Source: an uncultured Bacilli bacterium | Lineage (GTDB): Bacteria; Bacillota_I; Bacilli_A; RF39; UBA660 | Assembly: GCA_944358375.1 (NCBI GenBank) | Contig: CALVQT010000005.1 | Location: forward strand, 1 to 64,000 | DNA: 64,000 bases | Direction of reading: 5' to 3' | Shown here: one piece after another, positions 28,343 to 37,548 of the stretch | How the letters are laid out: every line of letters begins with the position of its first letter | Position numbering within the stretch: position 1 is the first letter of the stretch | The notes under the pieces: generated by a model | The model's database searches: none | What the model saw: only the letters and a program-made list of their open reading frames with translations | Told to the model about the DNA's origin: nothing | Translations under genes and position numbers: made by a program

Positions 28343-29152
28343 ATGAATAAAATAGTAAGTAAAAATAATAATAAAAAAATTCATAAATTACCAACAATAA
28401 ACGTTATAGTATTTATTACATTACGTTTCTTGGTAATTTTAAGTATGGTTGCCCAAAGCATTCACGGAAACTGGAATAATGTTTTTCTATGTATTCTAAC
28501 TTTAATTTTATTCACTTTTCCAGTTTTAATAAAAAATAAACTAAATATTGAATTACCAAAGACTTTAGAAATCATAATTTACCTTTTTATTTTTGCATCA
28601 GAAATATTAGGAGAAATTCAAAATTTCTATGGTATTTTTAAACATTGGGATACATTATTGCATACCTTAAATGGTTTTTTGTGTGCAGCAGTAGGTTTTT
28701 CATTAGTTGATATTTTAAATAGAAGAGAAAATAATCACATTAGTATGACGCCTATTTTTATAGTTATAGTTTCAATATCCTTTTCTATGACCATTGGAGT
28801 ATTATGGGAATTTGTTGAATTTGGTGCTGATAGATACTTAAATAAAGATATGCAAAAAGATAGGTTTATCACAACTATTAATTCTAAAGCATTAGGAAAT
28901 GTTGATAATAATGAATTAATTAAAATAGACAATATAGATAAGACAATAATCGTCTATGACAATAACACTAAACAATATGTTATTAATGGTTATCTTGATA
29001 TAGGTCTAATAGATACAATGAAAGATTTATTTGTAAATTTTGTAGGAGCACTAGTATTCTCTTTACTTGGATTCCTATACATAAAAGATCGAGATGAATA
29101 CAACTTTGTAGAAAGATTTTTACCTTTTATGAAAAATTTAAAAGAAGAGTAA
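28343..29152 (+). CDS. YjdF/DUF2238-like membrane protein
   Basis: About 269 residues with six to seven membrane helices. The segment GIFKHWDTLLHTLNGFLCAA and the later TIGVLWEFVEFGADRYL hold conserved acidic, His and Trp residues within or next to helices, as in the YjdF/DUF2238 group, whose function is unknown. A hydrophilic loop of about 60 residues (YLNKDMQKDRF to VINGYLDIG) separates the last two helices. The ATG at 28343 lies one base after the kinase stop, so the two are probably translated together. An in-frame TTG at 28325 lies inside the kinase gene. Confidence 0.65.
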   Translation: MNKIVSKNNNKKIHKLPTINVIVFITLRFLVILSMVAQSIHGNWNNVFLCILTLILFTFPVLIKNKLNIELPKTLEIIIYLFIFASEILGEIQNFYGIFKHWDTLLHTLNGFLCAAVGFSLVDILNRRENNHISMTPIFIVIVSISFSMTIGVLWEFVEFGADRYLNKDMQKDRFITTINSKALGNVDNNELIKIDNIDKTIIVYDNNTKQYVINGYLDIGLIDTMKDLFVNFVGALVFSLLGFLYIKDRDEYNFVERFLPFMKNLKEE

Positions 29153-29194
29153 TTTCAAATGTGTTATTATTAAAAGTAGAATAGAGAGGTAAAT

Positions 29195-29893
29195 ATGAGT
29201 AGAAAAGTAAAAAAAGTACGTGTTAAGCAAAATGTTCGCAGATTAACTATAAAATTTTTATTAAGTAATATTTATCTACTAATAATAACAATTTTACTAG
29301 TTGGATCATACCAACTATATAGTCAAAAAAATACGATAGTTCCAATGGACAAAGTATTATCAGTAGATGAATATAGTTACATAGAAATAAGTAAAATGTC
29401 TGAAAAGTTTGCTTATTATGAAAATGAAAATATTGGACTACATTTTGTAATAGAAGAAGAAGATACAGGAGAATGGCATACATATGTTATTGCTATTGAT
29501 GAAGATGAATATGATAAGTACAAAGAAATAGTTGATTATTCGTATAATAAAACAACAACCATACCTAATAAAATAGTTGTTTATGGATATCCTACAGTAA
29601 TGAACTCTGATCTTAAAGAGATGATTATAAATAATATTAACAATTTCATCTCATCAGATAGTGGCGTAGAAATAACTAATGAAAATTTAGAACAATATTT
29701 AACAAACTGTTATTTAGATACTACAAAAGAGAAAAAAGATGAATTTAACATACTATTATTCATATCATTATTACTCATGTTTGTTATGATAGTATTATTC
29801 ATATTTACAATTTTTGATAAGGATAAAATTGTTGATAATATTAACGAAAAAGTTGATGAATTACAAAATAAAAAATTATTTAGAAAAAAATAG
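29195..29893 (+). CDS. Membrane protein of unknown function, two end helices
   Basis: I do not recognise this 232-residue protein. It has a basic N terminus (RKVKKVRVKQNVRR), one helix at about 24-42, an acidic outer domain of about 145 residues rich in Asp, Glu and Tyr, and a second helix at about 185-207, followed by a charged tail with a short coiled-coil look. Both ends should be cytoplasmic. It lies between a lipid kinase/YjdF pair and the FemABX gene and is preceded by AGAGAGG. A role at the cell envelope is only suggested by position. Confidence 0.6.
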   Translation: MSRKVKKVRVKQNVRRLTIKFLLSNIYLLIITILLVGSYQLYSQKNTIVPMDKVLSVDEYSYIEISKMSEKFAYYENENIGLHFVIEEEDTGEWHTYVIAIDEDEYDKYKEIVDYSYNKTTTIPNKIVVYGYPTVMNSDLKEMIINNINNFISSDSGVEITNENLEQYLTNCYLDTTKEKKDEFNILLFISLLLMFVMIVLFIFTIFDKDKIVDNINEKVDELQNKKLFRKK

Positions 29894-29903
29894 GAGGTAT
29901 TTT

Positions 29904-31142
29904 ATGAAATTTACCGAGATAACAGAGAAAGAATATACTAAATTTTGGGAAAATCATCCTAATAAATCATTTTTATCATCTCCAAAAATATCTAAATTAA
30001 GAGAAAAAAATGGTTGGAAAACATTTTATGTTGCACTAAAAGAAAAAGAAAAAATAATAACATCAGCAATGTTATTTGCTCATAAAAGACATTTTAATGT
30101 CTATGAATTTTATGCTCCTAGAGGTTTTCTTATAGATTTTAATAATCTAGACTATATAGAAAAATTTACTGAAGAATTAAAAAAATTTATTAAAGAAAAA
30201 GATGGATACGTTTTAAGAATAGATCCTTATCTTATTAATAAAGAAAGAGATTTAGATGGAAACATTGTAGAGAATGGAATTGATAATACTAAAGTAAAAG
30301 AAAAGCTAAAATCATTAGGGTATATTGAAGTGCCTAAAGAACTAAAAGAACAAGTAGGATGGATGTTTTCACTTAATTTAAAGGATAAAACAGAAGAACA
30401 AATTTTAAAAGAAATGAAACCTGGTACTAGAAATACGATTCGTAAAGCTGAAAAAATAGGAATAGATGTTAGAGAAATATCTTATGAAGAATTGGGTGAA
30501 TTTCAAAATATAATGGAAGAAACTTCAAAAAGAAAAGGTTTTGCAAATCGTCAATTATCATATTATCAAACAATGTATAAATTATTTCATGATACAAATG
30601 AAATTAAATACTTTATTACTACTCTTAATCTAAAAGAATATATCAAAAGGTTATCAAAAGAAAGAAAAGAAAAAGAAGATAAAATAGAAGAATTGAGTGA
30701 TGCTAGACATAATGAAGGAGTAAAAAAAGGTCTTCAAAATGAAATATCATCTATTGATAAAAGAATAAGAGAAGCACAGGAAATAATTCAAAAAACAAAC
30801 AAAGAAAGTATAAATTTATCAGGATCAATGTTTATATTAATAAAACCAGAAATAATATATTTATCTAGCGGAAATTATGAAGAGTATTTAAAATTTAATT
30901 CACAATATTTAATTCAATGGGAGCTAATTAAATATGGAATTAAAAATGGTTTTTCAAAGCATAACTTTTATGGAATACCAGAAGATATTAATACTCATCC
31001 AAAAGACTATGGTATTTACGAATTTAAGAGAGGATTCAATGGTTATGTTGAAGAATTAATTGGAGAATATGAATTGCCAATTAAACCGCACTATTATTTA
31101 TTAAAATTAATACATAAACTAAAAAATAGGAGACAAAAATGA
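29904..31142 (+). CDS. FemABX peptidyltransferase (MurM/FmhB-like)
   Basis: The protein has 412 residues. It starts MKFTEITEKEYTKFWENHP and contains SAMLFAHKR, the YAPRGFLIDF block, MKPGTRNTIRKAEKIGIDV and a late YGIPEDINTHPKDYGIYEFKRGF, all typical of Fem transferases. A helical hairpin rich in Lys and Glu at about 242-300 is the tRNA-binding coiled-coil arm. These enzymes move amino acids from aminoacyl-tRNA onto the lipid II stem peptide, forming interpeptide bridges. AGGAGG at 29892-29897 fixes the start. The stop overlaps the next start (ATGA). Confidence 0.92.
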   Translation: MKFTEITEKEYTKFWENHPNKSFLSSPKISKLREKNGWKTFYVALKEKEKIITSAMLFAHKRHFNVYEFYAPRGFLIDFNNLDYIEKFTEELKKFIKEKDGYVLRIDPYLINKERDLDGNIVENGIDNTKVKEKLKSLGYIEVPKELKEQVGWMFSLNLKDKTEEQILKEMKPGTRNTIRKAEKIGIDVREISYEELGEFQNIMEETSKRKGFANRQLSYYQTMYKLFHDTNEIKYFITTLNLKEYIKRLSKERKEKEDKIEELSDARHNEGVKKGLQNEISSIDKRIREAQEIIQKTNKESINLSGSMFILIKPEIIYLSSGNYEEYLKFNSQYLIQWELIKYGIKNGFSKHNFYGIPEDINTHPKDYGIYEFKRGFNGYVEELIGEYELPIKPHYYLLKLIHKLKNRRQK

Positions 31143-31645
31143 AAAATGTAGAAGATTTTTTTAATGAAGTAAAAAATATAAAATATGGTTGGCACGATAA
31201 AGATGGAAAAATTCATGAAAACTTAAAAGATTATAAAGATTTATTTGTTCAACAAGATTTAGATACTGTTATAAAAGACAATCATGCAGTTTGTTGGGAA
31301 ATGTGTGAATTACAAAGAGACTTTTTTAACAAAAATAATATTAAAAATAAAACTATTTTTGCTTATTTGAAAAATAGTAGAAATAATGCTTGTCATACAT
31401 TTTCAATATTTTATAAAAATAATAAATGTTATTGGTTTGAAGCATCATGGCAAACAAAAAAGGGAATTCATGAATTTCCAAATGAAGAAGAAATATTTGA
31501 ATTCTATCGTAATAATTTTGAAGATTTTGCTAGAGGAGAATACCTAAAAGAAAATATGGAATTTTATGAATATGAAGATATAACTCCAGGTATGAATGCT
31601 GAAGAATTCGTTTTACATTGTTTAAAAAGTAAAAAAGTTGCTTAA
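31139..31645 (+). CDS. Transglutaminase-like small protein
   Basis: A 168-residue cytosolic protein. AVCWEMCELQRDF, NACHTFSIFY and CYWFEASWQ could supply the Cys-His-acid triad of a transglutaminase/cysteine-protease fold, in the right order and spacing. No signal peptide is present. The gene overlaps the end of the FemABX gene by four bases, so the two proteins are made together, and a link to peptidoglycan peptides is plausible though unproven. The fold call rests on these three blocks only. Confidence 0.6.
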   Translation: MKNVEDFFNEVKNIKYGWHDKDGKIHENLKDYKDLFVQQDLDTVIKDNHAVCWEMCELQRDFFNKNNIKNKTIFAYLKNSRNNACHTFSIFYKNNKCYWFEASWQTKKGIHEFPNEEEIFEFYRNNFEDFARGEYLKENMEFYEYEDITPGMNAEEFVLHCLKSKKVA

Positions 31646-31665
31646 AGTTCTATTGAGCTTTTTTT
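31644..31665 (+). terminator. Rho-independent terminator
   Basis: AAAGTTC at 31644-31650 and GAGCTTT at 31655-31661 pair (one G-T) around TATT, followed by a T run. The 110 bases after it hold only a promoter. Confidence 0.7.
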
Positions 31666-31724
31666 ATTTAATATTTGAGTATAAATAATAAACTAAAGTA
31701 GATAATATTACATATAATGTAAAC

Positions 31725-31754
31725 TTGTAAATAAAAAACAAAAAATGTTATACT
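31725..31754 (+). promoter_or_regulatory. Promoter for membrane GH25 gene
   Basis: TTGTAA at 31725-31730 and TATACT at 31749-31754 with an 18-base spacer; TG at 31746-31747 extends the -10. Confidence 0.6.
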
Positions 31755-31776
31755 GAATAAGAGGTTAGATGCTTAT

Positions 31777-32982
31777 ATGAAAAGAAAAAAAATAATTATT
31801 ATTTCAGTAGTGACAATTTTAGCAGGCTTTTTAATTTTTATTGGATACTATTATTATAGAGTATTAACAGCAGAAATTGTTGTAATTGTAAAACCAAATA
31901 CTACCATTGAAGTTAATAAAAAAATTCATGTAAGTGATTTGATTACAAGTATAAATGGAAAATTACTAAAAGATGAGTTGGTAGATACATCAAAAATAGG
32001 AAAAAAAGAAGTTAATTTTACTTTTATAAATGATGATAATATAAAAGTAGATTATCGTTTCTACATAATGATAGAGGATACAACTCCACCAATTATTGGT
32101 GTACCAAATTCATATACAGTTACCAAAGGTTATGATGACGATTTATCAAAAAAATTTTTTTGTGGAGATAATTATGATGATACTCCAAGTTGCAAAATAG
32201 AGGGAGAATATGATACTAATACAGTTGGTAGTTATCAATTAACTTATGTTGCTAAAGATAAAAGTAATAATGAAATTACTAAAAACTTTTCTTTATATGT
32301 TCAAGATCCACCTAAAAATTATTCAAATAATAATAATTATGAAATTGAAACAATTGATTTTAATAAAATAAAGAAAGAGCATAAAGATGAAAATACTAAG
32401 GTGGGAATCGATGTTTCTAGATGGCAGGGAGACATAAATTTCTCTGAAGTAAAAAAATCAGGTGTAGAATTTGTGATGATAAGATTAGGAAGCGAAGATA
32501 GTGAAGGGGAATTTTTTATAGATCCAAAATTTGAGCAAAATATAAAAGGTTTTAACGAAGTACAAATACCTGTTGGCATTTATTATTATTCTTATGCTGA
32601 TAGTATAAAAAAGGCTAAAAAAGAAGCTAAATGGGTAGTAGATCAATTAAAAAAGTATAAAATAGATTTACCAGTAGTTTATGATTGGGAAAATTGGTCC
32701 TCATATCAAGATTATAAATTAAGTTTTCATTCTTTATCAGAAGTAGCTAATACTTTTTTAAATATTATTAAAAAAGCTGGATATGAACCAATGTTATATA
32801 GTAGTAAGTATTACCTAGAAAATATTTGGGAAAAGTCGAATTATAAAGTATGGTTGGCACATTATACAACTAATACGAATTATACAGGTAACTACTATAT
32901 GTGGCAGTTATGTAATAATGGTAAAGTATCAGGAATAGAAGATAATGTAGTCGATATAAATATTCTTTATGAAAAAAAGTAG
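31777..32982 (+). CDS. Membrane-anchored GH25 muramidase with Ig-like domain
   Basis: A 401-residue protein with one N-terminal membrane helix (about 5-25). An Ig-like region (DUF5011-type, with EDTTPPIIGVPNSYTVTKG and VAKDKSNNE) extends to about residue 185. A GH25 domain follows from about 210: VGIDVSRWQGDINF with the catalytic Asp, VVYDWENW with the acid pair, and a final YMWQLCNNGKVSGIEDNVDIN-like end. It should cut peptidoglycan while held at the membrane. Unlike the GH25 protein at 24973 it has no wall-binding repeats, so the two probably act at different places. Confidence 0.88.
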   Translation: MKRKKIIIISVVTILAGFLIFIGYYYYRVLTAEIVVIVKPNTTIEVNKKIHVSDLITSINGKLLKDELVDTSKIGKKEVNFTFINDDNIKVDYRFYIMIEDTTPPIIGVPNSYTVTKGYDDDLSKKFFCGDNYDDTPSCKIEGEYDTNTVGSYQLTYVAKDKSNNEITKNFSLYVQDPPKNYSNNNNYEIETIDFNKIKKEHKDENTKVGIDVSRWQGDINFSEVKKSGVEFVMIRLGSEDSEGEFFIDPKFEQNIKGFNEVQIPVGIYYYSYADSIKKAKKEAKWVVDQLKKYKIDLPVVYDWENWSSYQDYKLSFHSLSEVANTFLNIIKKAGYEPMLYSSKYYLENIWEKSNYKVWLAHYTTNTNYTGNYYMWQLCNNGKVSGIEDNVVDINILYEKK

Positions 32983-33004
32983 ATTTAATTAAATCTACTT
33001 TTTT
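32972..33004. terminator. Bidirectional terminator between GH25 and ylmH
   Basis: A long perfect palindrome centred on TTAATTAA, with AAAAAAGTAGATTT on the left and its complement on the right. It serves both converging genes and contains both stop codons. Confidence 0.85.
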
Positions 33005-33683
33005 ATAAATACTTATATACACTAACTATAAAATTATTATTTTTAGTACTTTTAATGACCCCATTATACTTAAATTTTCCAATTTTACGAATACTAAAAG
33101 TATCATTTAGTTTTAATTTTATTGATACATCTTTTAAAATTTCTTGGTTATACATGATTTCTTTATTTTTAAATTTATCAAAAATTTGCGAACGTGAAAT
33201 ATTTAAAACTCTACATATTATAGTATCAATTCTTTCACTGGATACAATAAGTTTTAATTCTTGATATTTACGATGATAATTAGAAAAATAATCATTATCT
33301 AGAATTTCTAATTCAATAGAGCAATTACGAATATGAGTAAAATTTGCCTCAAAATAATTTTGAAATAATTTAATAATAAAAATGTAATAATGATTATTAT
33401 CAATAATAATATCTCCAAACATTTCATTAGTAATTTGTAATGAAAACATAGTTCCTAAAATATCTTGGTGTCTTAGAGGAATAGTTGATTTAATTTCATA
33501 TAAAATAATCTCAGGTGGATAATTATAATATAAAATAATTTTTTCACTATCAGGATAAGGATAATATATTTTATATTGTTCTTTTCTTAATTTATATTTA
33601 ATTTTTTGTAATTCAGAAAAATCTAAAAAATAAGTTGGTTGGCCATTTAATAACCTAGTTATATTCTTTTCAATATTATACAT
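33003..33683 (-). CDS. ylmH: S4-domain RNA-binding protein YlmH
   Basis: This is 226 residues, somewhat shorter than the usual 255-260 of YlmH. The middle carries IPLRHQDILGTMFSLQIT and EMFGDIIID, the conserved core of the family. The C-terminal S4 RNA-binding domain has LKLIVSSERIDTIICRVLNISRSQIFDKF and ends in IKRY-like VSVYKYL. YlmH binds ribosomes or peptidyl-tRNA in rescue of obstructed 50S subunits and is often found in the division cluster beside sepF and ylmG; here it stands alone. GGAGG precedes the ATG. Confidence 0.8.
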   Translation of the reverse strand: MYNIEKNITRLLNGQPTYFLDFSELQKIKYKLRKEQYKIYYPYPDSEKIILYYNYPPEIILYEIKSTIPLRHQDILGTMFSLQITNEMFGDIIIDNNHYYIFIIKLFQNYFEANFTHIRNCSIELEILDNDYFSNYHRKYQELKLIVSSERIDTIICRVLNISRSQIFDKFKNKEIMYNQEILKDVSIKLKLNDTFSIRKIGKFKYNGVIKSTKNNNFIVSVYKYL

Positions 33684-33703
33684 AAGTCCTCCAAAACATA
33701 AGT

Positions 33704-33728
33704 ATTATAACATAACTCATGCTATAAT
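33704..33728. promoter_or_regulatory. Back-to-back promoters for ylmH and ASCH gene
   Basis: On the minus strand TGT-TATAAT covers 33712-33704. On the plus strand TGC-TATAAT covers 33720-33728. Both are extended -10 elements, and each would place its -35 zone over the other's -10. Confidence 0.55.
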
Positions 33729-33749
33729 AAATATGAAAGGATGATTATC

Positions 33750-34157
33750 ATGAAAACTTTAACCATTAAACAACCTTTTGCTACGCTAATTGCTGAAGGA
33801 TATAAAATATATGAATTTAGAACTTGGAAAACAAAATATCGTGGAGAAATTTTAATTCATGCCGGTAAAACTATCGATAAAGAAGCTTTAAAAAGATTTT
33901 CTTATTTAAACTTAACATATCCACTAGGTAAAATAATAGCTAAAGCAAAAATAACCGATTGTGTTGAAATAGATGATGATATGAAAGAAAAATTAAAAAA
34001 ACTAGATCCTATCATATATAAAGGTGCAATTAATAAATCAAAATCTGCAAAAAAGGACTATGGCTTTAAATTAGAGAACATTAAAAAAATAGAGCCAATA
34101 GAAGCAAAAGGGGCTTTATCATTTTGGGAATATCCATACGAAAAAACTTTCAAATAA
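33750..34157 (+). CDS. ASCH domain protein
   Basis: A 135-residue protein made up almost entirely of an ASCH domain. It has LTIKQPFATLIAEGYKIYEF at the start, then RTWKTKYRGEILIHAG, and a typical strand GKIIAKAKITDCVEI. ASCH proteins have a PUA-like fold and bind RNA or modified nucleotides; some cleave RNA or hydrolyse modified cytidines. No further assignment is possible. AAGG at 33737-33740 suits the ATG at 33750 better than the in-frame ATG at 33741. Confidence 0.8.
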   Translation: MKTLTIKQPFATLIAEGYKIYEFRTWKTKYRGEILIHAGKTIDKEALKRFSYLNLTYPLGKIIAKAKITDCVEIDDDMKEKLKKLDPIIYKGAINKSKSAKKDYGFKLENIKKIEPIEAKGALSFWEYPYEKTFK

Positions 34158-34167
34158 AGAAATAAAA

Positions 34168-34176
34168 TGATATAAT
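34168..34176 (+). promoter_or_regulatory. Extended -10 promoter element
   Basis: TGA followed by TATAAT at 34171-34176, 25 bases before the ATG of the next gene. Confidence 0.55.
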
Positions 34177-34200
34177 TTAGTTAAAATAAGAGGTGGTTGT

Positions 34201-34569
34201 ATGTTATTATTTGCATATATTTGCGTTATAGTTGGAACGATATTTATAATTTTAGGATTTTCTAATAAAACAAAGCATCATAAAAGGGGAGAAAAAACAG
34301 CAACAGGTAAAGTTGAAGAATTTTCTTTAATAGATTTTAATGGATTAGTTGGAAAAAAATATAAAGCAATAATTAAAGCAGGATTAAAAAAGTATACGAT
34401 AGAGTCTTATTCAATGCCATGGCTAAAAGAAGATGAAGAAGTTTTGATTCAAATAACAGGAAAACAAAAAATATTAGGAAATGAAAGATTAAATAACAGA
34501 GCTAAAATAGAATTATTTTTAGGAGCATTATTAATTGTTTTTCCATTTGTTCTATTTTTTGCTAAATAA
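34201..34569 (+). CDS. Small two-helix membrane protein (DUF3592-like)
   Basis: A 122-residue protein with a membrane helix at each end (about 3-21 and 102-120) and a small beta-rich domain between them (TGKVEEFSLIDF to EEVLIQITGK). The layout and the central strands recall DUF3592 proteins, but the match is weak and function is unknown. AGAGGTGG precedes the ATG. A strong bidirectional terminator follows. Confidence 0.55.
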   Translation: MLLFAYICVIVGTIFIILGFSNKTKHHKRGEKTATGKVEEFSLIDFNGLVGKKYKAIIKAGLKKYTIESYSMPWLKEDEEVLIQITGKQKILGNERLNNRAKIELFLGALLIVFPFVLFFAK

Positions 34570-34604
34570 AAGCTAAAAATTATTTAATTTTTAGCTTTTG
34601 TTTT
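34568..34604. terminator. Bidirectional terminator
   Basis: A perfect 15-bp inverted repeat (34568-34582 with 34585-34599) with A and T tracts on its sides lies between two converging genes. Confidence 0.85.
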
Positions 34605-35034
34605 ATAAATATTTTTTCATTTCTTCAACGTATTTTTCTTGAATATCAACATATTCATTTAAAAGATTAGTTACTTTGCTATCTACTTTTTCAGAATTTA
34701 ATAATTTTCTACCATCAATAATTCCCATATTTAATCCCTGCATAGTAAGTTCACTTAACTTAGAAGTACTATTATCAGTAATTGTACGTATTTGTACTCC
34801 ATACCAAGTAAGAATCTTAGACATTGTTGAAGTCTCTTTTACTTCATCATCAGTTTTACTATCATATAGTTTTTTTATTTTGTTAGATAATTTATCATAT
34901 TTATTTAATAAGTCAAAAATTAGTTGCTTAAATTCTTTATCCTCAGCTTTATCTAGTATTACTGATAAAGCATCAATACCCATAGAACAACCTTTATTTA
35001 ATTCATCTAAAACTAATAAACTTTTCTCATCCAT
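34603..35034 (-). CDS. Helical-bundle protein of unknown function
   Basis: A 143-residue, nearly all-helical, cytosolic protein. It starts MDEKSLLVLDELNKGCSMGIDALSVILDK and has the central block STMSKILTWYGVQIRTITDNSTSK followed by MQGLNMGIIDGRKLLN. I have the impression that similar proteins occur across clostridia, but I know of no function. The charge pattern suggests a four-helix bundle. GGAGGG precedes the ATG. It has its own terminator and is transcribed alone. Confidence 0.6.
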   Translation of the reverse strand: MDEKSLLVLDELNKGCSMGIDALSVILDKAEDKEFKQLIFDLLNKYDKLSNKIKKLYDSKTDDEVKETSTMSKILTWYGVQIRTITDNSTSKLSELTMQGLNMGIIDGRKLLNSEKVDSKVTNLLNEYVDIQEKYVEEMKKYL

Positions 35035-35125
35035 AAAATCCCTCCAATATTATTATGTAAAAAAAGTAAAAGAGTATACAAAAATTCTTATATTTAAGTT
35101 ATAATTATGATAATAGGAGACTAAT

Positions 35126-35614
35126 ATGAAGAAGATTAAAATTAAAAAATTATATATAATTATTGCTACTATTGTACTATTAGCAATCATCTTAGGAATT
35201 ATTTATTTCTCAACAAATAAAAAAGTTTATTCAACAGAGGAATATCAAAAAGTATTAGAAAAAAATGAATATAGTGTTGTCAATCAAAGTACAGCTTATT
35301 CCAATAATGATAATATTCAAGAATATATTCAGTCACAAAATAAAGAACATACTTACCAAGTAGATTTTTATACTATGAAGGATTCGCAATCTGCTACTGA
35401 CTATTTTAACGATGTAAAAAATAAGCTAATTAATGAAAGTAACGGAAAAGAAGGAAAGCTAGAATCGAACAATTTTGGATATAGTAAATTTACGATTCAA
35501 GCTAGTAATAATTATTGTGTAATGATAAAATCTGATAATACAATAATTTATGTTAATACTAATATTAGAAATAAAGAAAATGTGGATAATTTGTTAAAAG
35601 ATTTAAATTATTAA
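35126..35614 (+). CDS. Single-helix membrane-anchored protein of unknown function
   Basis: This 162-residue protein has a basic N terminus, a hydrophobic segment at about 11-28 (IIIATIVLLAIILGIIYFS) and a small outer domain with alternating strands. A single Cys lies near residue 132, and there is no lipobox. I do not recognise the family. AGGAG at 35116-35120 supports the start. TATAAT at 35100-35105 may be its -10 box, and a terminator follows, so it is a one-gene unit. Confidence 0.55.
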   Translation: MKKIKIKKLYIIIATIVLLAIILGIIYFSTNKKVYSTEEYQKVLEKNEYSVVNQSTAYSNNDNIQEYIQSQNKEHTYQVDFYTMKDSQSATDYFNDVKNKLINESNGKEGKLESNNFGYSKFTIQASNNYCVMIKSDNTIIYVNTNIRNKENVDNLLKDLNY

Positions 35615-35641
35615 AAAAAACGATAAATTATCGTTTTTTTT
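35613..35641 (+). terminator. Rho-independent terminator
   Basis: An A run and CGAT pair with ATCG and a T run around AAATT. It isolates the preceding small gene from the secretion module. Confidence 0.75.
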
Positions 35642-35665
35642 AATAATGAAAAAAACTAAAAAATT

Positions 35666-35674
35666 TGTTATAAT
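35666..35674 (+). promoter_or_regulatory. Extended -10 promoter of the secretion module
   Basis: TGT followed by TATAAT at 35669-35674. It is the only good promoter seen before the four genes that end at 41618. Confidence 0.6.
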
Positions 35675-35706
35675 CTATAATAGAATAAGATAGGAGACGA
35701 TAAAAA

Positions 35707-37497
35707 ATGATAAGATCAGAGCAAAAAATGAGAAACGCTTTATTTTTTACTTTTTTCTCCTTATTATTTATTGGAGTCGGATATGCTGTTATAACTAGCA
35801 ATCTTAACATCAATGGAATTTTATCAGTTGATAAAATATCATGGGATGTTCATTTTGAAAATTATACAGAAGATATAAATAATAATATAGAAGCCACTTA
35901 TGAATTTATAAATGATAATACAGCTTTGCAATATAATTTAACTTTAGTAAAACCGGGTGATAAATACTCGGCAACTTTTGATATTGTAAATGATGGAACA
36001 ATTGATGCAATGGTCTCATCAGTTTCTATGACTGGATTACTTGATGATCAAAAAAATTATATTGATTATTCAATTACTTATCTTGATGGAACTGAAATAA
36101 AAGAAAAAGATTCTCTACCTGCTAAAGAAATAGAAACTATCTTGATAAATATCGAATATATTTATGACATAAATAATGATAATCTGAATTCCACAACTCA
36201 AGAATTATCTTTAACACTAGAAATTAATTATTGTCAAGATGATGGAACGTCAAATCTTAGAAATAAATCTTTATATAAATTTATTGCCGAAAATGCCAAA
36301 TTAGATAATACCTTAAGTACTTATGTTACTTCTACCACAGGAATAGACTTTTCAAAGAGTTCTTCAAATACTAATGGTAAGGGAGTATATATTTTTAGTG
36401 ATACTAGAAATGCTAAATATCCAGTATATTATTATCGTGGCGATATCAATAATAATAATGTCATATTTGCCGATAAGTGTTGGCAGATTGTTAGAACGAC
36501 AGAAACAGGGGGAATTAAATTAATTTACAACGGAGTTCCAAATGAAAATAATAGTTGTTCTAACACTATTAATAATATTGGTACCTCACCATTTAATACA
36601 CCAGATACATCTTTGGCTTATGTAGGATATATGTATGGCGATGTTTACCAAAATAAAAAATATTCTTTAAATTCTTTAACTAATCAAATAACGTTTGGAA
36701 ATAGTGTAATTTATAATGATAATACTTCTAGTTATACCTTGCAAGGTACTACCAGTTGGACTGGAAATATTACTGATGTTTCTAAATCAAGATATACTTG
36801 CCTTACTAGTGAAAATACCTGTGATGAAGTAAATTATTTTTATCACTTTAACGATAACACAACAGGTTTTTATATTACATTAAAGAATGGTGAAGAAATT
36901 AATGATGCTTTAAATAAGATGACTATTAATTCTTCAAATAAAAATAGTTCTAGAATAAAAACTATTATAGATAATTGGTATGAAGAAAATATTATAGATT
37001 ATACCAATAAACTAGAAGACACTATATGGTGTAATGATAGAAGTATATATTATATTGGCCCTTGGGATTCAACAAATTCTGATAGTTCGAGCGAAATCCT
37101 AGGTTTTTCTTCTAGAAAGAAATTGTTAGAAGGAACTCCAAATTTGATTTGTAAAAATAAAGCAGATCAATTTACTGTTAATGAATCAAATGGTAATGGT
37201 AATCTAACTTATCCAATAGCTTTATTAACTAGTGATGAAGTCATTATATCAGGATTATCTGGTAGAACATCTAGTAATTCATATTTAAATAGTAGATTTT
37301 GGACTATGTCACCATCTGCTGATTCTAATGGATATGTAAATATGTCACCTAGCTTAATAGTTGTAGGAGAAAATACACAAGAGTTTGCATATATGCCAAA
37401 TAATTCAAAAATTGTTAGACCAGCAATTTCTTTAAAAAGAAGTATTAAAGTAAGTGCAGGAGATGGAACTATCGACAATCCATATATTGTCAATTAA
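35707..37497 (+). CDS. Surface protein with TasA/camelysin-like head, predicted SipW substrate 1
   Basis: The protein has 596 residues. An N-terminal hydrophobic segment with FIGVGYAVITSNLNINGIL at its end fits the signal of SipW substrates. The next roughly 170 residues look like the beta-sandwich of TasA/camelysin: NYTEDINNN, LVKPGDKYSATFDIVNDGTIDA and SLTLEINYCQ. A second domain begins about 195 with SSSNTNGKGVY, YYYRGDINNNNVIFADKCWQ and GGIKLIYNG. It ends in FWTMSPSAD and RPAISLKRSIKVSAGDGT, a pattern like the C-type-lectin-fold DUF6273 proteins. The gene at 38709 shares this second part. AGGAG suits the ATG. Confidence 0.7.
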   Translation: MIRSEQKMRNALFFTFFSLLFIGVGYAVITSNLNINGILSVDKISWDVHFENYTEDINNNIEATYEFINDNTALQYNLTLVKPGDKYSATFDIVNDGTIDAMVSSVSMTGLLDDQKNYIDYSITYLDGTEIKEKDSLPAKEIETILINIEYIYDINNDNLNSTTQELSLTLEINYCQDDGTSNLRNKSLYKFIAENAKLDNTLSTYVTSTTGIDFSKSSSNTNGKGVYIFSDTRNAKYPVYYYRGDINNNNVIFADKCWQIVRTTETGGIKLIYNGVPNENNSCSNTINNIGTSPFNTPDTSLAYVGYMYGDVYQNKKYSLNSLTNQITFGNSVIYNDNTSSYTLQGTTSWTGNITDVSKSRYTCLTSENTCDEVNYFYHFNDNTTGFYITLKNGEEINDALNKMTINSSNKNSSRIKTIIDNWYEENIIDYTNKLEDTIWCNDRSIYYIGPWDSTNSDSSSEILGFSSRKKLLEGTPNLICKNKADQFTVNESNGNGNLTYPIALLTSDEVIISGLSGRTSSNSYLNSRFWTMSPSADSNGYVNMSPSLIVVGENTQEFAYMPNNSKIVRPAISLKRSIKVSAGDGTIDNPYIVN

Positions 37498-37548
37498 TTA
37501 TAAATTTTTTAAAATGGCTAATTAAAAAAGATAGAGAGGTGACAATAA

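Noticed and set aside
31666..31776. Possible small RNA or riboswitch in the gap before the GH25 gene
   Set aside because: Apart from the terminator and promoter I see no stable pairing or known riboswitch core; the rest is AT-rich without structure.
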